Of a DNA stretch of 64,000 nt, positions 43,501 through 56,100 are shown piece after piece; the first letter of the stretch is position 1, and each line of letters opens with the position of its first letter. This DNA comes from Pseudogymnoascus destructans (Eukaryota; Ascomycota; Leotiomycetes; Thelebolales; Thelebolaceae): positions 434,001-498,000 of the forward strand of contig NW_020167538.1 of assembly GCF_001641265.1 (NCBI RefSeq), in the 5' to 3' direction. The position numbers and the translations under genes are program-made. Under the pieces are notes generated by a model. The model was given only the letters and a program-made list of their open reading frames with translations, was not told the origin of the DNA and ran no database searches.

Positions 43501-45057
43501 GGTGGCTGTTGTATGGCTAGGCGCGGCTAACCGTTGAAGAGAATGAACGAAAAGACCACACCAGGTGGATAAGTATGAATACAAAAAACAACCAAAAATT
43601 TATACAATATTGAAATGAAAGACAGGGGAAGACCGTGGGAAAGGGGGTCCAGAGAAGGCGAGTTGAGAACAAAAGGAACAGACGAAGGTGGGAAAGAGAG
43701 AGAGCAAATACTTTAGACCCCACATGAAGACCAAACGATAAAACGATTCAGCCAGTACCCATTGTGGCAACCTGAGTAGTATCAGCGAACGAGGGTAGAG
43801 AAGCAGTGCCGAGCCCCAGTAGAAACCCCCCATCGCCTTCCCCTGACGACGCATCGAGCAAATCGAGACCCTCCTGAGACTGAGACGGAGGTACAACCCT
43901 TCCACGCGTTGGGTACGACTCCAACACACGCCCAACGCATGGCTTTGAAAGTATTACAAGAAGTCACCCTTGGCCGAAACCACCCAAATGCTTCTTTTCA
44001 GGAAGCGACGTCGACTCGACTGATCGTCTCGGGGTCCTGCAGGACGAAGGATCGATTGGGCAACCGCGCGTTTCTCTTCGCGCGCCCCACACGCGAGTCT
44101 CGACCGCCACGACCGCCAGGGTACGTATATGGCTTCCACGAATAACAGCCGCCGTCTGAGTCGCAGCGATCGGGGGAGGGGCGATCGCCTACACCCAACC
44201 AGGCAAACCTCCCCGCGTAAGACGACTTGGCTGACGCTTGTACATGTTTTATGGGGTCGAGAGCACGCTGGCTGGCTGTCCAACAGGACAACCAGGCACT
44301 CGAACGGAGGCGCTGGGAGTTGTATTGATTCCGCATGCTGCACTTTGGCCTTGCGAGTGGCCCGCCAGACTGCTTAAGCGGAGACAGAAAGGACGCGGCG
44401 GCGGGTAGGGCTTTGTTAGGGCCTCCAGTGCCGCGTTTGAACCTTGGTTAACGCGCAATGGTTGGCGAGCTTCCAAGCAGGAATTGAAGAATCTGTGGAG
44501 TTGGTCGTAAGCTCTCTGATGGCGAATCGAGAGGAGTATGGGATTTCTTTTACGCAAGTCGTAAGCCCAGACATCAATGCGACAGATCTACGATGCAATA
44601 AGAGTTATTGTATTTGTTTCGCTCATTTATACACCAACCAGAAGTTTCTCCCGGGTCCTAAATATCTACAGCGCCGTTCATCCGTTGTCCTACCCAAAAG
44701 CATTTGCACACCCTTCCCTTGCCAACATGAAGCAAATTCAAACCCGCGACACCGCTCCTAAAAAAGATTCTTAGGATTAGCCTGAAAAGGGGCAAGAACA
44801 GACCCACGTAGCTTCGCTGTGCTCGCGGACAAACGCAAACTGCATCTTGGTATCTCGTGCCTTCCCCTCGCCTATCTATGCTAGCTCTCATCTCGTGTAC
44901 GTACGAGTCTAGCTATAGGTCTGTAAAACTGTTCAAAAAATGCGAATCGCTCCATCGTATCGTAACCTCGTAATATAGACCTAACCAAGCCACTGAGGTA
45001 GCCAGCTTATCGGCCTCCCTCGCCAATAAATTCATGCGGTGTTCTAGATCTCAGCCT
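43501..45057. other. Intergenic region, no gene recognised
   Basis: About 1.56 kb between the protease promoter side and the 3' end of the Whi5-like gene. Several overlapping open frames on both strands (43900-44760) share no conserved motifs and look like chance frames in GC-richer DNA. No RNA gene or repeat family was noticed. Confidence 0.5.
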
Positions 45058-46488
45058 CTAGACCCGCCCTATCGTCGATCGCATTGGCGTGGTGGGGAGC
45101 TCGATCTCGTCATCGCTACTATCCGCGTTCTCCATTGTATCCAGCATGCGATCCAGCTCATCCTCGCCGAGCCTCCCTCTACCCACAACTCCAATTCTCC
45201 TCCTTCCTCTATACCGTGCCGTCCCAGTCTCATATGCTCTCGGCATCACGCTGCTATCATCTGACTTCCCATCGCTCGTCCCCTGTGCCCCAAACTCAGC
45301 TTTCAACGGACTCTGCATCCGCGATCCCTGACTATGCGCCCCGGGAAAGTTATTTAACATAGGATTCCCCGGGCTGCTCATGAACAAGAGCGTCTCAATC
45401 GCATCCTGTTCTTGCAGCGACTTCTGCGTCGGCGCCTGTAGCACGCTGTCCCCTCTATGTGAGGGCTTCGTGTCCTGCGCAGGCGTATTCGGTGCTGCGC
45501 CGCCGGACGATAGGCTGCTTTGGCTAAGGTCAGAGCTCGCGGCGCTGAGCATGTGGGGTTTTGAGGATTTCACCGGGGAGTGGCGGTAGTTGGGTAGGGT
45601 GCGAGAGGCTGAGGATAGTTCGGCGGAGGGCTGGAGAGATATTTGAGATGATGATGGGGAGGAGAGGGAGGCGGATAGTCCGATTTGTCGTTGGCTTTGT
45701 TCACGCCAGAAGGATTCGTAGGTCCGTGACGATGGTTGGCCCTCGGATGTGGATTCCTGGGAGTCTGTTGGTGCGGCAGGGTTGGGATGTGGCTTGGGTG
45801 ATACGCCGGAGAGGCCCTGGAGGCTTGCAATGGTACCGCGTGGTGATGCAATAGTATTTCGCCGGCCATTAATCGTGGAGTTTGATGGTGTTGGTGAGCC
45901 GCTTTGTGATGCGAGCGACTCGACTTCGTAGATAGGTAGAGATTCCCAGCCCTTGTTCACCTTGACCATTGCGTAGGAGAGGCGCGTTCGCAATTCAGAT
46001 GTTAGTTCTCTTGGGCTCATAGCCGATGGGGCCGCGCTCACGGCGCTAACATTTCTAGTATGCCTGCCTTTGCCGTTAATCACCGGGCTGTCCGACGAGC
46101 TTGACCCCGACGACCGTCTCACGTAGCCATCAATAGTCCTTTTCTGCCCCGCATTCGTCGCAACTGCCAACGGTGGCATCTCAGCAACACGCGTCGATCC
46201 ATGGGCTTGGTCGTGTGACTGACTCGAAAATCCTGAACTGGGCGGTGTGTCGGCGTCCGGGACCGTAGACTGCGAATTGTAGCTGGACATACTCTCGAGC
46301 GCATTATTAGACATCTGTGAGCTCGCCAAAGCGCTATTCGTACTGGTAGGTTTGATGGCGGTTGCGTGCATTGCGCCACCCGCGATGTCATGCGCTGCTG
46401 CAGGCGATGAGGCACCATCTCGGGGACGCGAATCAACGACCACCGCTTCACCGAGCGCCGCGACTGCCAGCTTGTGCGCGCTCATCAT
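45058..46488 (-). CDS. Whi5/Nrm1-like G1/S transcriptional repressor
   Basis: A single exon of 476 aa. Most of it is Ser/Pro/Thr-rich and disordered, with many SP/TP sites (for example SPRELT, HSPVK, QSPLK and TPMRS) suited to cyclin-dependent kinase control. The diagnostic segment is LTSELRTRLSYAMVKVNKGWE (~residues 163-183), matching the short Whi5/Nrm1 motif by which these repressors bind SBF/MBF at G1/S promoters. A second conserved-looking patch is DAIETLLFMSSPGNPML (~365-380). The acidic C-terminus (ENADSSDDEIELP) follows a basic RYRGRRRIG stretch. The start has two adjacent ATGs. Identification rests on the short motif plus overall composition. Confidence 0.75.
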   Translation of the reverse strand: MMSAHKLAVAALGEAVVVDSRPRDGASSPAAAHDIAGGAMHATAIKPTSTNSALASSQMSNNALESMSSYNSQSTVPDADTPPSSGFSSQSHDQAHGSTRVAEMPPLAVATNAGQKRTIDGYVRRSSGSSSSDSPVINGKGRHTRNVSAVSAAPSAMSPRELTSELRTRLSYAMVKVNKGWESLPIYEVESLASQSGSPTPSNSTINGRRNTIASPRGTIASLQGLSGVSPKPHPNPAAPTDSQESTSEGQPSSRTYESFWREQSQRQIGLSASLSSPSSSQISLQPSAELSSASRTLPNYRHSPVKSSKPHMLSAASSDLSQSSLSSGGAAPNTPAQDTKPSHRGDSVLQAPTQKSLQEQDAIETLLFMSSPGNPMLNNFPGAHSQGSRMQSPLKAEFGAQGTSDGKSDDSSVMPRAYETGTARYRGRRRIGVVGRGRLGEDELDRMLDTMENADSSDDEIELPTTPMRSTIGRV

Positions 46489-47190
46489 CGTTCGCTAGCG
46501 ACCTTTCTCAACTAATTGCCGTATTGCTAACTCTCTGCTTCGAGAGGGACCATAGGTGGGTGTCAGCCTAGATATACGTAGGTCTATCGTGGCCTGAAGT
46601 GTTTGCCTGCGAGGCGTCCTTCGCGCGACTACCGGCTCGAGTTACGCGGCTGGAACTTGTCACTCGGTCTTTGTTGTAGTCCGCCCGCGCGACGTTTGCA
46701 ATTGGCATTTATTCTTTGTGGTTTGCCAACGATAGCGACTGAACAAGTGATAGCGCCCGAGAGACGGATTTAGTATTTATTACGAATGATTTGATTGAGA
46801 TTTCCGAATATCATGCAATAGTCGTGTTCCCAAGGTGGTGGGATGACACAACTAGCGTCATTATACACGTTGTCACATGACCAGAACATGGCTAGAGCTT
46901 AACGCTATTCCAATCTAAGACTAGGTTGAAGAATCTTGGGATGAAGACGATGAAACAAACGGATTCATAGAATTTTTGTTACAATATTAGAAGCCTTGCT
47001 GGGCATTCTGGCCTATCAACCTAGTCTCATGCCTCTAGTTCTAAAAGATTGAAACCAAATATTCAATTTCAACAAATCCATAGCTTTACCGCCATTCGCG
47101 ACGCAAAAAACACCCATTGGTATCAGATCCCTCCTCATATGTATCATCCTGCCCGTCTATAAACCCCTAACTTTCTTCCATATACAAAAA
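46489..47190. other. Intergenic region: Whi5-like promoter and Yvc1 3' end
   Basis: About 700 bp. The left half would be the leader and promoter of the Whi5-like gene. 46740-47150 is AT-rich 3' flank of the channel gene. No other feature was seen. Confidence 0.5.
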
Positions 47191-49316
47191 TCAAGATTCC
47201 GCCTTCTGTCCCTGCTTCTCCTTAAGAAAGCTCTTCATAAGCTCTTTCAGTTCTCCCAATTCCTCCCTCAATTCCCTAACCTCGACCGTAGCTTGGTCAA
47301 GGTCCACATTGCTCTTCGCACTCTCGACGCTCTTCGTCCACCCCTCTCCTTCAAGATCCAACTCACTGCTATCCAGCTGCTCCCACTCTTCGATCGTATC
47401 ATCGTCGGCCTCTCCACGCTTTCTGTTGCTCGTCACATCCCTCGCACTTCGCATCTCGAATAAGGCGGCGACAATAAGTAGCGGAGCGTATATTACTGCC
47501 ATGACATAGTCGTTGAGCTTCATGTATGTACGCTTCGATATCCACCACTCAAATGGTAGGATGAGTCCGAAAATCTCGATAAGATTAAAGGGTGCGATAA
47601 ATACGTTCTCATCAGGTGCTCTCACATACTGCATCGTCTTCTGTGCAAAGAGAGCCATGTACTCGTCCAAGGCGTTCCCGGTAATGTCCTCATATGCAGA
47701 GTTGTACAGCGCGATAAGGATGTTCAGTAAAATGACCATAACCGTGAATGTGAAGATATAGTAGAGGATGATTCCGAATGGCGGTGCAAATGCATCGAAG
47801 CCACTGAAGTCCGGCGAGCCAAGAATAGCATTAGCCATGTTCTGCAGGATGAAAACTGTCGCGTCGCTCTTGTTATCCACGTTGTCCATGCCGATAAAGG
47901 CTTGTAAGAACCCAACAATGACCACAATTAAGAGGGCAAAGAAGATCAACGACTCCTTCATCATGACCTTCAGAACGACAAGCATAGCGCCGAAGAAGCG
48001 GAAGGTATCCATGAATAGCAGCAATCGACCCCAAAACATAGGGGCTGAGAAGGCAAGGAAATTATACGACAGCTCGTTGAAGCGCTCTCGCTGGCCATCA
48101 TGGTCATCTTCGATCGGATGAGTGAGAGCGATGCATCGAGTTACGAATGAGATCGTGAGAAGAGAATACAGAATAAGATTGAAAACGTTCCAGAAACCGA
48201 GATAGAAGCGCCCGACTTTCCAAAACTTGGAAAACTCGTCACAAAGGAAGCCCAAGGTGAAGACGTAGAGGAGAACCTCAGTAATATCGAGATCACCAGT
48301 TGGGTTGACCGTGTTAATTGCTCCGGTATAGAGGCCGAGGTAGACAAGAGAGACAATGACTTGTGTAGCATTCTGATAGATTGGTGCGCGCATACGATCG
48401 GGGTTGAGATGTACCCAGTAGTTCGGGTTCGCCTTTTGCTTGTAGTAGACAAATGTGGTGGCATCGTTGTCGTCCTGCACCAGCCAGCCTTTCCACAGGT
48501 ATTTCACGGTCTTCTGATACCCAGATGATCCAATGACCCTCAGTGCATGTAAATCAACGGATTTTTCAATCACGTTGGCTACTGCTGTCTGGGTGCCGTC
48601 GTTGATAGTGGCGTACCTCTTCAACATGACTTCCGACATCAGATATTCCATATCTTCCTCACCCTCAATACTGCAATACGGTCAGCTTAGAGCTCATGCA
48701 TCCCAACATACATATCCCTGGGCACTCACATTTGCTTCGCGATAACCTCCGCGGCAGTTGCCCGCACATCATGTAGCTCCGCGTCCCAAATCTCCAACAT
48801 TGCCTGCCTCTTAAACCATCTCTTATTCACCAGCAAGGCGTAAACCACGCAGGCACCGTACTCGGTCCCACCCGCTTCTTTGGCTGCCTGTATGACCTTG
48901 TGGGTGATAACCCGGCTGTGCGCCTTTGTGATGAGGTCTTCCTCTAGCTCACAAGGTACGCATTGTTCGATCAAATAGCGCAACCTGAGCGCGACTTTCG
49001 TGACTTCCTCCGCTGGAATTGCCGATGAGAGCGACTCCTCATGGTAACTAGGTAGCACTGGTGATAATTGTTAGAGGATTGGGCTGGATTTCTGCTTTAC
49101 TCACGGGAGTAGAGGGAATGCATACGACGACTGGTCTCGGACGCGACATGGGATCGATGCCCGCTGTCCCAGAATCTTGTCCAACTGGAACGCATCTTGA
49201 ATAGCAAACAATCGTTTCTCGAGTCGACGTTCGATCGACTCAGAAAGTTCCACAGAACTGCTCCTGGTTATTACAGAAGAGAAGAGTGCGTCAGCTTCCA
49301 CTGTTGGCAGAGACAA
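47191..49316 (-). CDS. YVC1: Vacuolar TRP-type calcium channel Yvc1
   Basis: Three exons on the minus strand, 49316-49105, 49047-48730 and 48670-47191 (introns 57 and 59 nt), encode 669 aa, close to yeast Yvc1 (675). The protein releases vacuolar Ca2+ on osmotic or mechanical stimuli. Residues 1-~290 are the cytosolic N-terminal domain (LRYLIEQCVPCELEEDLIT, YLWKGWLVQDDND). Hydrophobic segments include VIVSLVYLGLYTGAI, ITEVLLYVFTLGFL, FWNVFNLILYSLLTISFV, LFMDTFRFFGAMLVVLKVM and ESLIFFALLIVVIVGFL, then a pore-side segment and IILYYIFTFTVMVILLNILIAL. The C-terminus is charged (EEWEQLDSSELDLEGEG) and ends in a coiled coil. For the first splice I used the acceptor CTACCTAG, since the nearer CAG brings an in-frame stop. 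Confidence 0.93.
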
Positions 49317-49756
49317 CTCGGCGCAGACACGGGAAGAGCCCGTTAGTACAGTATAGCGGCGGGTGTTTGTTTAGTGCTGGTACGGCCAATGCTATGACGT
49401 CGCGTCAACTAAAAATGCGGGATGCGGGGATTTTCAATGCAACGGTGCGGGGACCCTTTCAGCACCCTGTACAGCTGAACCAGTTCTTTTAAAGTGCTTA
49501 TATTATTCTTGGCTTCTGCAATATAATATTTTCTGATGGGCACTTCTGTTTGCTACGTGCCTAGATCACTCTTCTTTTCTCGATAAGAGTCCATGAAAGA
49601 CATTATGTTTATAAGTCGGTCATCGTCGTGCGCCAATCAATACCTTCATCCTCATGTCTTCGCTCCCTAACAAATCTCGAACTCCCAAATATATCAGCCC
49701 AAAAGGTAAGATACGCCGCTCAGAGAACGCCCTTTTGGTTCACGATTTGCCTCCTG
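49317..49756. other. Spacer: Yvc1 promoter and Pep7 3' flank
   Basis: About 440 bp with no supported gene; 49490-49540 is AT-rich. The Yvc1 leader lies just right of 49316. Confidence 0.45.
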
Positions 49757-51813
49757 TCACCTCCCCACCTGGCCATTTTCATAGGCTCCGGCGAAATCCA
49801 AGTGCTCAATCATACCCGTAACCTGATCGATCTCCTTGCTCAGATCCTCCATATTCATCGACAGGCTGGAAACCTCGTCGAATTTCCGCCTTTTATTCGC
49901 ATCGGCGATCATTTCACTAACCATAAACTTCTGCTCTTCTAAGACAATTAACCGTTCTCGTAGCTCCTTCTCTTCCGCTTCCATAGCCAAGACAGAGGAG
50001 CTACTGCTCATCTGGCTCGCAGAGTCAATGTCGTTATATTTGATTGCAGCAAGGGCGCCACCACCACCGTTACGCGCCGGCCTTGGGTTTCCGGACCCAT
50101 GAGGCGAGGCATGTTTGAGTAGTTTGGGAAGAGATTTCAGTGGCAGCATATGGAGGTGCAGGAAATTCGACGCTTGTTGGTATATTGCTTTCTGCAACTT
50201 AGCCTCCGTCTCGTTCGAGGTCGGGAGATCCCGTATGCGTTTTGCTGCCATATCGTACTTTCCAAAGGAGTCAATCAGCCGCTTTCTTACTTTAGCTGCT
50301 TCAGCCAGCTGTGTGTGAGATGGAGGCTGATCGGGATCCTGTAACATCGGAAGCGTCTTCTGGAAGCTAGCCAGAAGTGGCCGTATACCTCGCTCAAACT
50401 GTATCAGGTTCTCGTAAGACTTTTGCACTGTAGGTTTATGCACCAATTCGGCCTCGAAATCTTTCCTGCTGAATATCGTTGTTCGACAATCTCGGCACAT
50501 CCTAACATCAATATTCATATTGCCTGGTGGGATTTCTGTATCAATGTAAGCTTCTGCATGATAATGGTAGCCTGCGAACAAGATTGGAACATGCATACTT
50601 CTGCTGACGTTTAAGCCAATTTCGGATGAACATCCAGTTCGTGAATCAGCACATACAACACGACCGCATATCCTGCAGTGGTGCCTCCTAAAAGTCCAGT
50701 TGCCAAATTCTTGCTGGCAGAATGGGCACTTTGCCACTTTTGCATCTTCTTCCCACCTAACCACGGATTGCTCGATAGCTTTCCGTGGGTCGTTTCGCGA
50801 GCCTGATAAGAGACCTCCACCGCTTGCAACTAAATCTTCGGGCGGATTTGCCAGTAGCTGCGTGAGTTTCGAAAGCCTCTTTTCCAACCTTGAAATTTCA
50901 AGGTGGTGCTTGTCAACTTTCTGCCTCCGTAGTGCCGCGAAGGCATCCGTATGGTTCTTGATAAGGTTGCTGTGGTCGTTATATCCTTCCCTTGATTTGT
51001 AGCACGTTTCGCAGCACCTGCACCAGAATCCCCGGACAGGTTCGTGTTGTGCTGATCTCGACAGCTTCATTTGGTACATGGTATGGTCTTCGCAGAAAAG
51101 GCGTCCGCATTTCCTACAGTTGATGTTGCCATTGACAGGACCCAGCCTCTTGCCGCATGACGGCTCTGTGCACACATCATTGTAACCGTTCTTCTGCCAG
51201 TGCGTTCGCGTGACAACCTCGTCTGGGTCGGGCTGCCGGACTTGTTCCACCGATTGCTGTGGTCTATGGATAGAAGATGATGTAGTTTGTATAGGCATTA
51301 CCGCGAGGGAATCGTTCGACTCGAAGACATCAAGTCCCTTGAGCTTCTGGTTTATTACCACCAACGGCTGGAACTTCTTCGCTTTAACAACCTGCTTCTC
51401 AAACCAATTCTTCACCTCCACTTGCTCGACCGGCGGTAGCTCTCGGTGGTCATCATCTAGATGTCGATTGAGTTGTAACAGAGTCATCTGTCGCGCACTT
51501 TAGTAGGGTGTCTAGAACCTGGAGCCTGGGACATTACCATCTCCTCGTTGCATATAGGGCAAATAAGCTTCGTGCTCCCCGTATTCGCCTCATTGCCATC
51601 ATTCCTACTATCTAAGCTCACTCGTGATCCTAAATCATTTCTGCCATGCTTCAGCGGGCTCGTCCCCAGCGTGCTCACATTTGAGTCGACGCTGACAACG
51701 CTCTCCCCAATGCTGAGGAGGCTCGACGACCTCGTATGCGACGACGTGTTCGGCGGCGCCAGCGACTTCCCGCTCCCCAGTATCCTCCCGCCTCCAAGCT
51801 TCCGCGCGGCCAT
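49757..51813 (-). CDS. PEP7: Pep7/Vac1-like FYVE endosomal tether (Rabenosyn family)
   Basis: Two exons on the minus strand, 51813-51538 and 51487-49757 (intron 50 nt), encode 668 aa. Pep7 tethers Golgi-derived vesicles to PI3P-marked endosomes together with Rab5/Vps21 and Vps45. A C2H2 finger (LICPICNEEMMTLLQLNRHLDDDH, ~84-108) is created across the intron. A first Cys cluster (CGKRLGPVNGNINCRKCGRLFC) precedes the true FYVE finger CPFCQQEF..RRHHCRICGRVVC (~345-375) with the PI3P-binding RRHHCR. A C-terminal coiled coil fits the Rab-binding region. An upstream in-frame ATG at 52056 would overlap the divergent MET8 start at 52011; I chose 51813 (CCGCCATGG), where the family-like MAARKLGGGRILGSG begins. 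Confidence 0.92.
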
Positions 51814-52010
51814 GGCGGGAGTGGATACAGCGTGATTCTTCACATTCGGCTCTGGGCGAATGGTGATGCCGTCAGGGTCCCGCCGCCTCACTAACCCCAG
51901 CAGGTGGTGTTGTTGCTTCGCCAAGAGTGCCTTATCGCTTATCGGTCCTCCTATGGAAATACCTCGCTCGCGGGGCACTTGGTGAATCATAGCTTCGCCA
52001 CAACTAGAAT
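51814..52010. promoter_or_regulatory. Short divergent promoter between PEP7 and MET8
   Basis: Only 197 bp separate the chosen starts of two divergently read genes, so the region must hold both promoters and leaders. No TATA box is obvious. The minus-strand frame stays open through it, which could instead mean a longer Pep7 N-terminus. Confidence 0.55.
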
Positions 52011-52835
52011 ATGACGTCGCCGTCTCCATTCCCAGAGGTTCAGGGAGGGGGGTCACTGTTATTGGCGTGGCAGATTAAGAACAAGAGGGTTCTTGTGGTG
52101 GGAGGGGGCGAGGTGAGATCACTTGTGTCCAATTCGCATGGGCGATGTCTAACTGACTTTCGTAGGTTGCGGCTGGACGAATACTAAATGTACTCAATGC
52201 AGATGCGAAGGTCACTATCGTCTCGCCGCGGAGTGGGCTCAATAAAGAGGTGGCATACAGGATAGAGCAAGGCCAAGTCGACTATGTCGACCGTAAATTC
52301 GAGCCCTCCGACCTCGACGGTGCCGATATGGTCCTGACCGCGGTCGACGATCCAGAAGCCTCGACCCAGATATGGAAGTTATGCAAGGAAAGGAGGATTC
52401 CCGCAAACATTGCAGATGTGCCACCAGAGTGCGATTTCTACTTTGGAAGTACGCACAGAGATGGCCCGCTGCAGGTTATGGTGAGCACCAATGGGAAGGG
52501 GCCCCGTTATGCGAATATAATGAGGCGCTCCATTGCTGCGAATCTGCCGACGAATGCTGGGGGAGGCATAGAAAAGGTTGGAAAGCTGAGGGAGATGCTT
52601 CGAAAAATTGCACCGCGACCAGAGGAAGGTCCAAAGCGAATGTCTTGGTATGTCAACGGTTGTTCCTGATTCCCCCAAATTACTAATGTGCCGAAGGATG
52701 ATAAAGGTCAGTGACGCGTACAGTTTGGACGACTTATGTTCCATGACTGAGGATGAAATGGCAAGGCTACTAGAATTCTATGGTCCTAATGAGGCCCCTA
52801 CACTTGAATCTATAAAGGCTTTGAACAATAATTGA
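52011..52835 (+). CDS. MET8: Siroheme synthase Met8 (precorrin-2 dehydrogenase/ferrochelatase)
   Basis: Three exons, 52011-52112, 52166-52647 and 52697-52835 (introns 53 and 49 nt), encode 240 aa. Met8 oxidises precorrin-2 with NAD+ and inserts iron to make siroheme for sulfite and nitrite reductases. The Rossmann motif NKRVLVVGGGEVAAGRI (~28-44) is completed by the first splice. ADAKVTIVSPRS follows, and LTAVDDPEAS carries the conserved Asp used in both reactions. NIADVPPECDFYFGSTHRDGPLQVMVSTNGKGPRYANIMRR is the dimerisation and active-site region. The C-terminus (MSWMIKVSDAYSLDDL) is joined by the second splice. The start MTSPSPFPEVQGGGSLLLAWQ looks like fungal Met8 N-termini. Slightly shorter than yeast Met8 (274 aa). 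Confidence 0.93.
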
Positions 52836-53157
52836 TTGTTAATACTGTATTATCTCTACTACCTGTATGCAAATTAGCAAGGCGCAATAGACAATCATAA
52901 GTTAAAAGATGAAACCCAATTCACGAAACAAATGCATAACATCTGGGCATTTATAATCAATCATTGATATATTGCCATTTTTGTGGAGGACCATATAACG
53001 TATCGTACAAAGCAATACAATCTATTTAGTGTATTACAACCGCTCCTCATAACCATATGCAGTTTTACCATCCGCATAACCAGCTCAGTATAAACAGGAT
53101 TAGAACCAACGATGCCCAAGTCACAGCAACTTGTCATCATCCGCAAATTCCGGGGGG
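52836..53157. other. Convergent 3' spacer between MET8 and SEC7
   Basis: About 320 bp, AT-rich, containing both 3' UTRs. No other feature was seen. Confidence 0.5.
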
Positions 53158-56100
53158 TTAGTCGCGGCGGCTAGCCCGTCTTGACCTTGACGGGTTTGGC
53201 TCGCGAAGCATTCCATCTGGTGAAGTCGTCCTAGACGAAGGAGGAATCCCAAGCTTTGTTTCCCCTACTCTCCTGAGGAGGCCTTGTAGCGCTAGGCGGA
53301 CATCCACACCCACATCCTTATTCAGGAGGTCCACAGCTAGTGGGTAGAAGACGGTAATTTGTTTCGTAAACCCATCCTCCGGGAAGTTGGTATAACCCTC
53401 AATCACATCAACAACCACAGGTCTCCACGCGATGATGTTTCGTTGCTGTGATTCTTCATCCAACAGTGTATAGCTACGGATGATGTCTGCGCATAGAGGG
53501 ACAAGCGCTGCCTCGGTGTCGTTGCGGCTGCGCTTCCTCTCATCGCTCTCGTCATGATACATCCTCAAAAGGATACTGACATAAGTCGAGGCGCTTCCAC
53601 TTTCCTGCTTCAGCAAGTTCGGTGGCTGTTTCATGAAGCCTTCTCTCCACAGACGCATTCGCAAATCCTTGTCGTTGTTGAACTTCTTTGCGAAAAGGAA
53701 ACTCGACTTCAACAAACCCATGAGGCGCAAAAGTTCAGGGCTTGGAATTTGAGCATATACTGCATCGTTTGAAAATAGCTCGTTGACCGTTTCAATCATC
53801 AGCAGCTGCAAAACGCATTGAGTGATAATCTGGTTGAAGAAGCGACGACGGGCTGCTGTAACCGGAATAGGCTGCTGCTGAACATCACTCTGCGGTTTGT
53901 AGTCTTCCAATCCCGATGCTGAGTTGGTCGCCGACGGGCCTGCTCCCTCATCGTCCAACATACTTCCTGAATCTGACCCGGCGGAGCCGTTGGCTCCAAT
54001 TGCTCCGTTTATTTTCAAGGAAGAAACCCCAGGGTTGTCGCCACCATCTGCATCGACGGGTACATTTTCGAAGCCAGTTGACGAAAGAGATGGAGTGGAC
54101 GGATTGGTCGCAGCGGAGAAAAGTTCGTATGCGGTGGTCTTCTTGAAGAGGTTGACAAAGCATCCAACCACCTTCGCCCAGTGCTCGGGCTTGAACTTCG
54201 TCACGTTCTGCAGTATAAGTTGCTGCAGGCAGTTGCTACCGATCCTTGCAATTGTATCATTCTCTTGACAGATGCAAAGTGCCAAAAGGTCCAAAAACCT
54301 ATCCAGCATATATTCAAGGGCTTCGAAATAGTGCGTCAATAACGTGATCATACTGCGAAGTGCTTGGATCATGGTTGTCGATAGCCATACAGAGAGTTCT
54401 TCATGCTTTAAAACATTCGAAAGCTCGGACTTGGACTTCAACACCATGAAGATCGGGTACAACAGTTGCCTCCAAACAATGTCCCAGAAATCAGGTGGGA
54501 AGTCACCACCGTACTTAATGAGAGAATCGAAGAGGTAGTTGAGAGAGTTCGATCTGATTTCGAGATCTTCTCCGGTCATGAGCACATCATGGAAGGCAAA
54601 TAGGACTGGGAACCAGAAAGCCTCTTCTTGCGAGGCACGGCTTGGCTCGTTCTTCGGCCCATCCTTCGCCGGGATTGACCCGTCAGAATTGGCCGTAGAT
54701 CTTAGGGAGAGAGGGCACTCGGGTGTCTTTAGCATCTTTGGGATAATTGACTTGAGCGTCTCCATGGCTTGAAGACCCTTCTTTTGGAACCTCATATTCT
54801 TTGAGAATTCCGTGAGACAAACGACGAGATCGGGGAAAGCAGCTTGGGAGATGACAACACCAAAGCGGGTCTTGTAGACTTGGTTGACATTGTCAAATGC
54901 AAGATTGACAATGCTCTCATACGGCTCTCTTGCCGCCACTGTGAAAACCGCGAACATCGTCCTCCATCCAGAACGGATATTCTCACCACGTGCTTGGATC
55001 ATTTGAATAAGACAACGGAGAGCCATGTCTTTCACGGCAACCACATTGCTGTATGCCATGACATGCTCGAAAGGCTTGAGGAAATCCTTTTGGAACTTGA
55101 AACCAGGAAGCTCCTCCATTTCCATGAAACGCATTGACAGTTGTCGCAAAGAATCGAGGGCAAAGAATACAACAGCGGTGTTATTATGGGTGCCAACTTT
55201 GTTGAAGTGCTCACCAAGAATAACCCAAATATTTGTCCATTCGAAGCGAACTCTGGTCATGTTGTAGTAGCTGATTTCCACGAGCTTTTGGAGACTGTAC
55301 GTTCTGGGCGATTCATTCTGACCCGATATTTTGATCTCTTCCCAGCTGACTTCCGTCAGGGCCCTGACAAAGTGGACAATGGCCTCGCCTGATAAATTCG
55401 CGGTATTGGTGAATATCCTATCAACACGCTTGATGACCTCATCGGAACGGCTTTCGAGTGCGATTTCAACAGAGTAGCCAGTCTGTGTGGTGGAGCGTGG
55501 CCTCTGGCGAGGCCTTTGGCTCGCGGAAGATTTTCTTGGCTCATCGGGATTTGGTCGGGTTGTCACAATGCGAGCTTTCGACACATCTGGAATCGCCCTT
55601 TCATCGACACCCCCAGAGATGAGCTGCAGCCGATCAAGCTGGCTGATGCACATAAGGATATCCTTCCACGACTCCTTGAGGACATTTCCTTCAGTCTGGG
55701 CAATTTCCAAGAGCACCTTCAGCGCCTCCACGTTCTTCGCCATCATCTCTGGCAGATTATTAAGGTTGGTTGAGTTCTTTAAGGCGGATATGAATGCCTC
55801 GCGAGGGGTCTCCAAGTCGAATAGACAGGCAATGCGAACCGCCAGCTTCATGCCTTCCATGCAGAGCTTAATTATTTCCAGGTTATGGGCATTTTGCATC
55901 TGTCCAGACAACCCAGAAAAGAAAGACATCCATGTGACCTCGAACATCGGTCCAACATGCTTGAAAGACGTAGCAGGAATGAATTTTGGGGCGCCAGAAT
56001 TGGCAGCATTGCGCCGCTGGTTTCTGAAGAGGGTTTTGAAGAGTTGCTCGGACCTAATCGAGATCTCTTCGGCTTGCTGCAAGTAGGCCTCGCGCTGGAG

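Noticed and set aside
43900..44560. Overlapping open frames on both strands between the protease and Whi5-like genes
   Set aside because: No conserved motif, no splice consistency and no Kozak support; chance frames.
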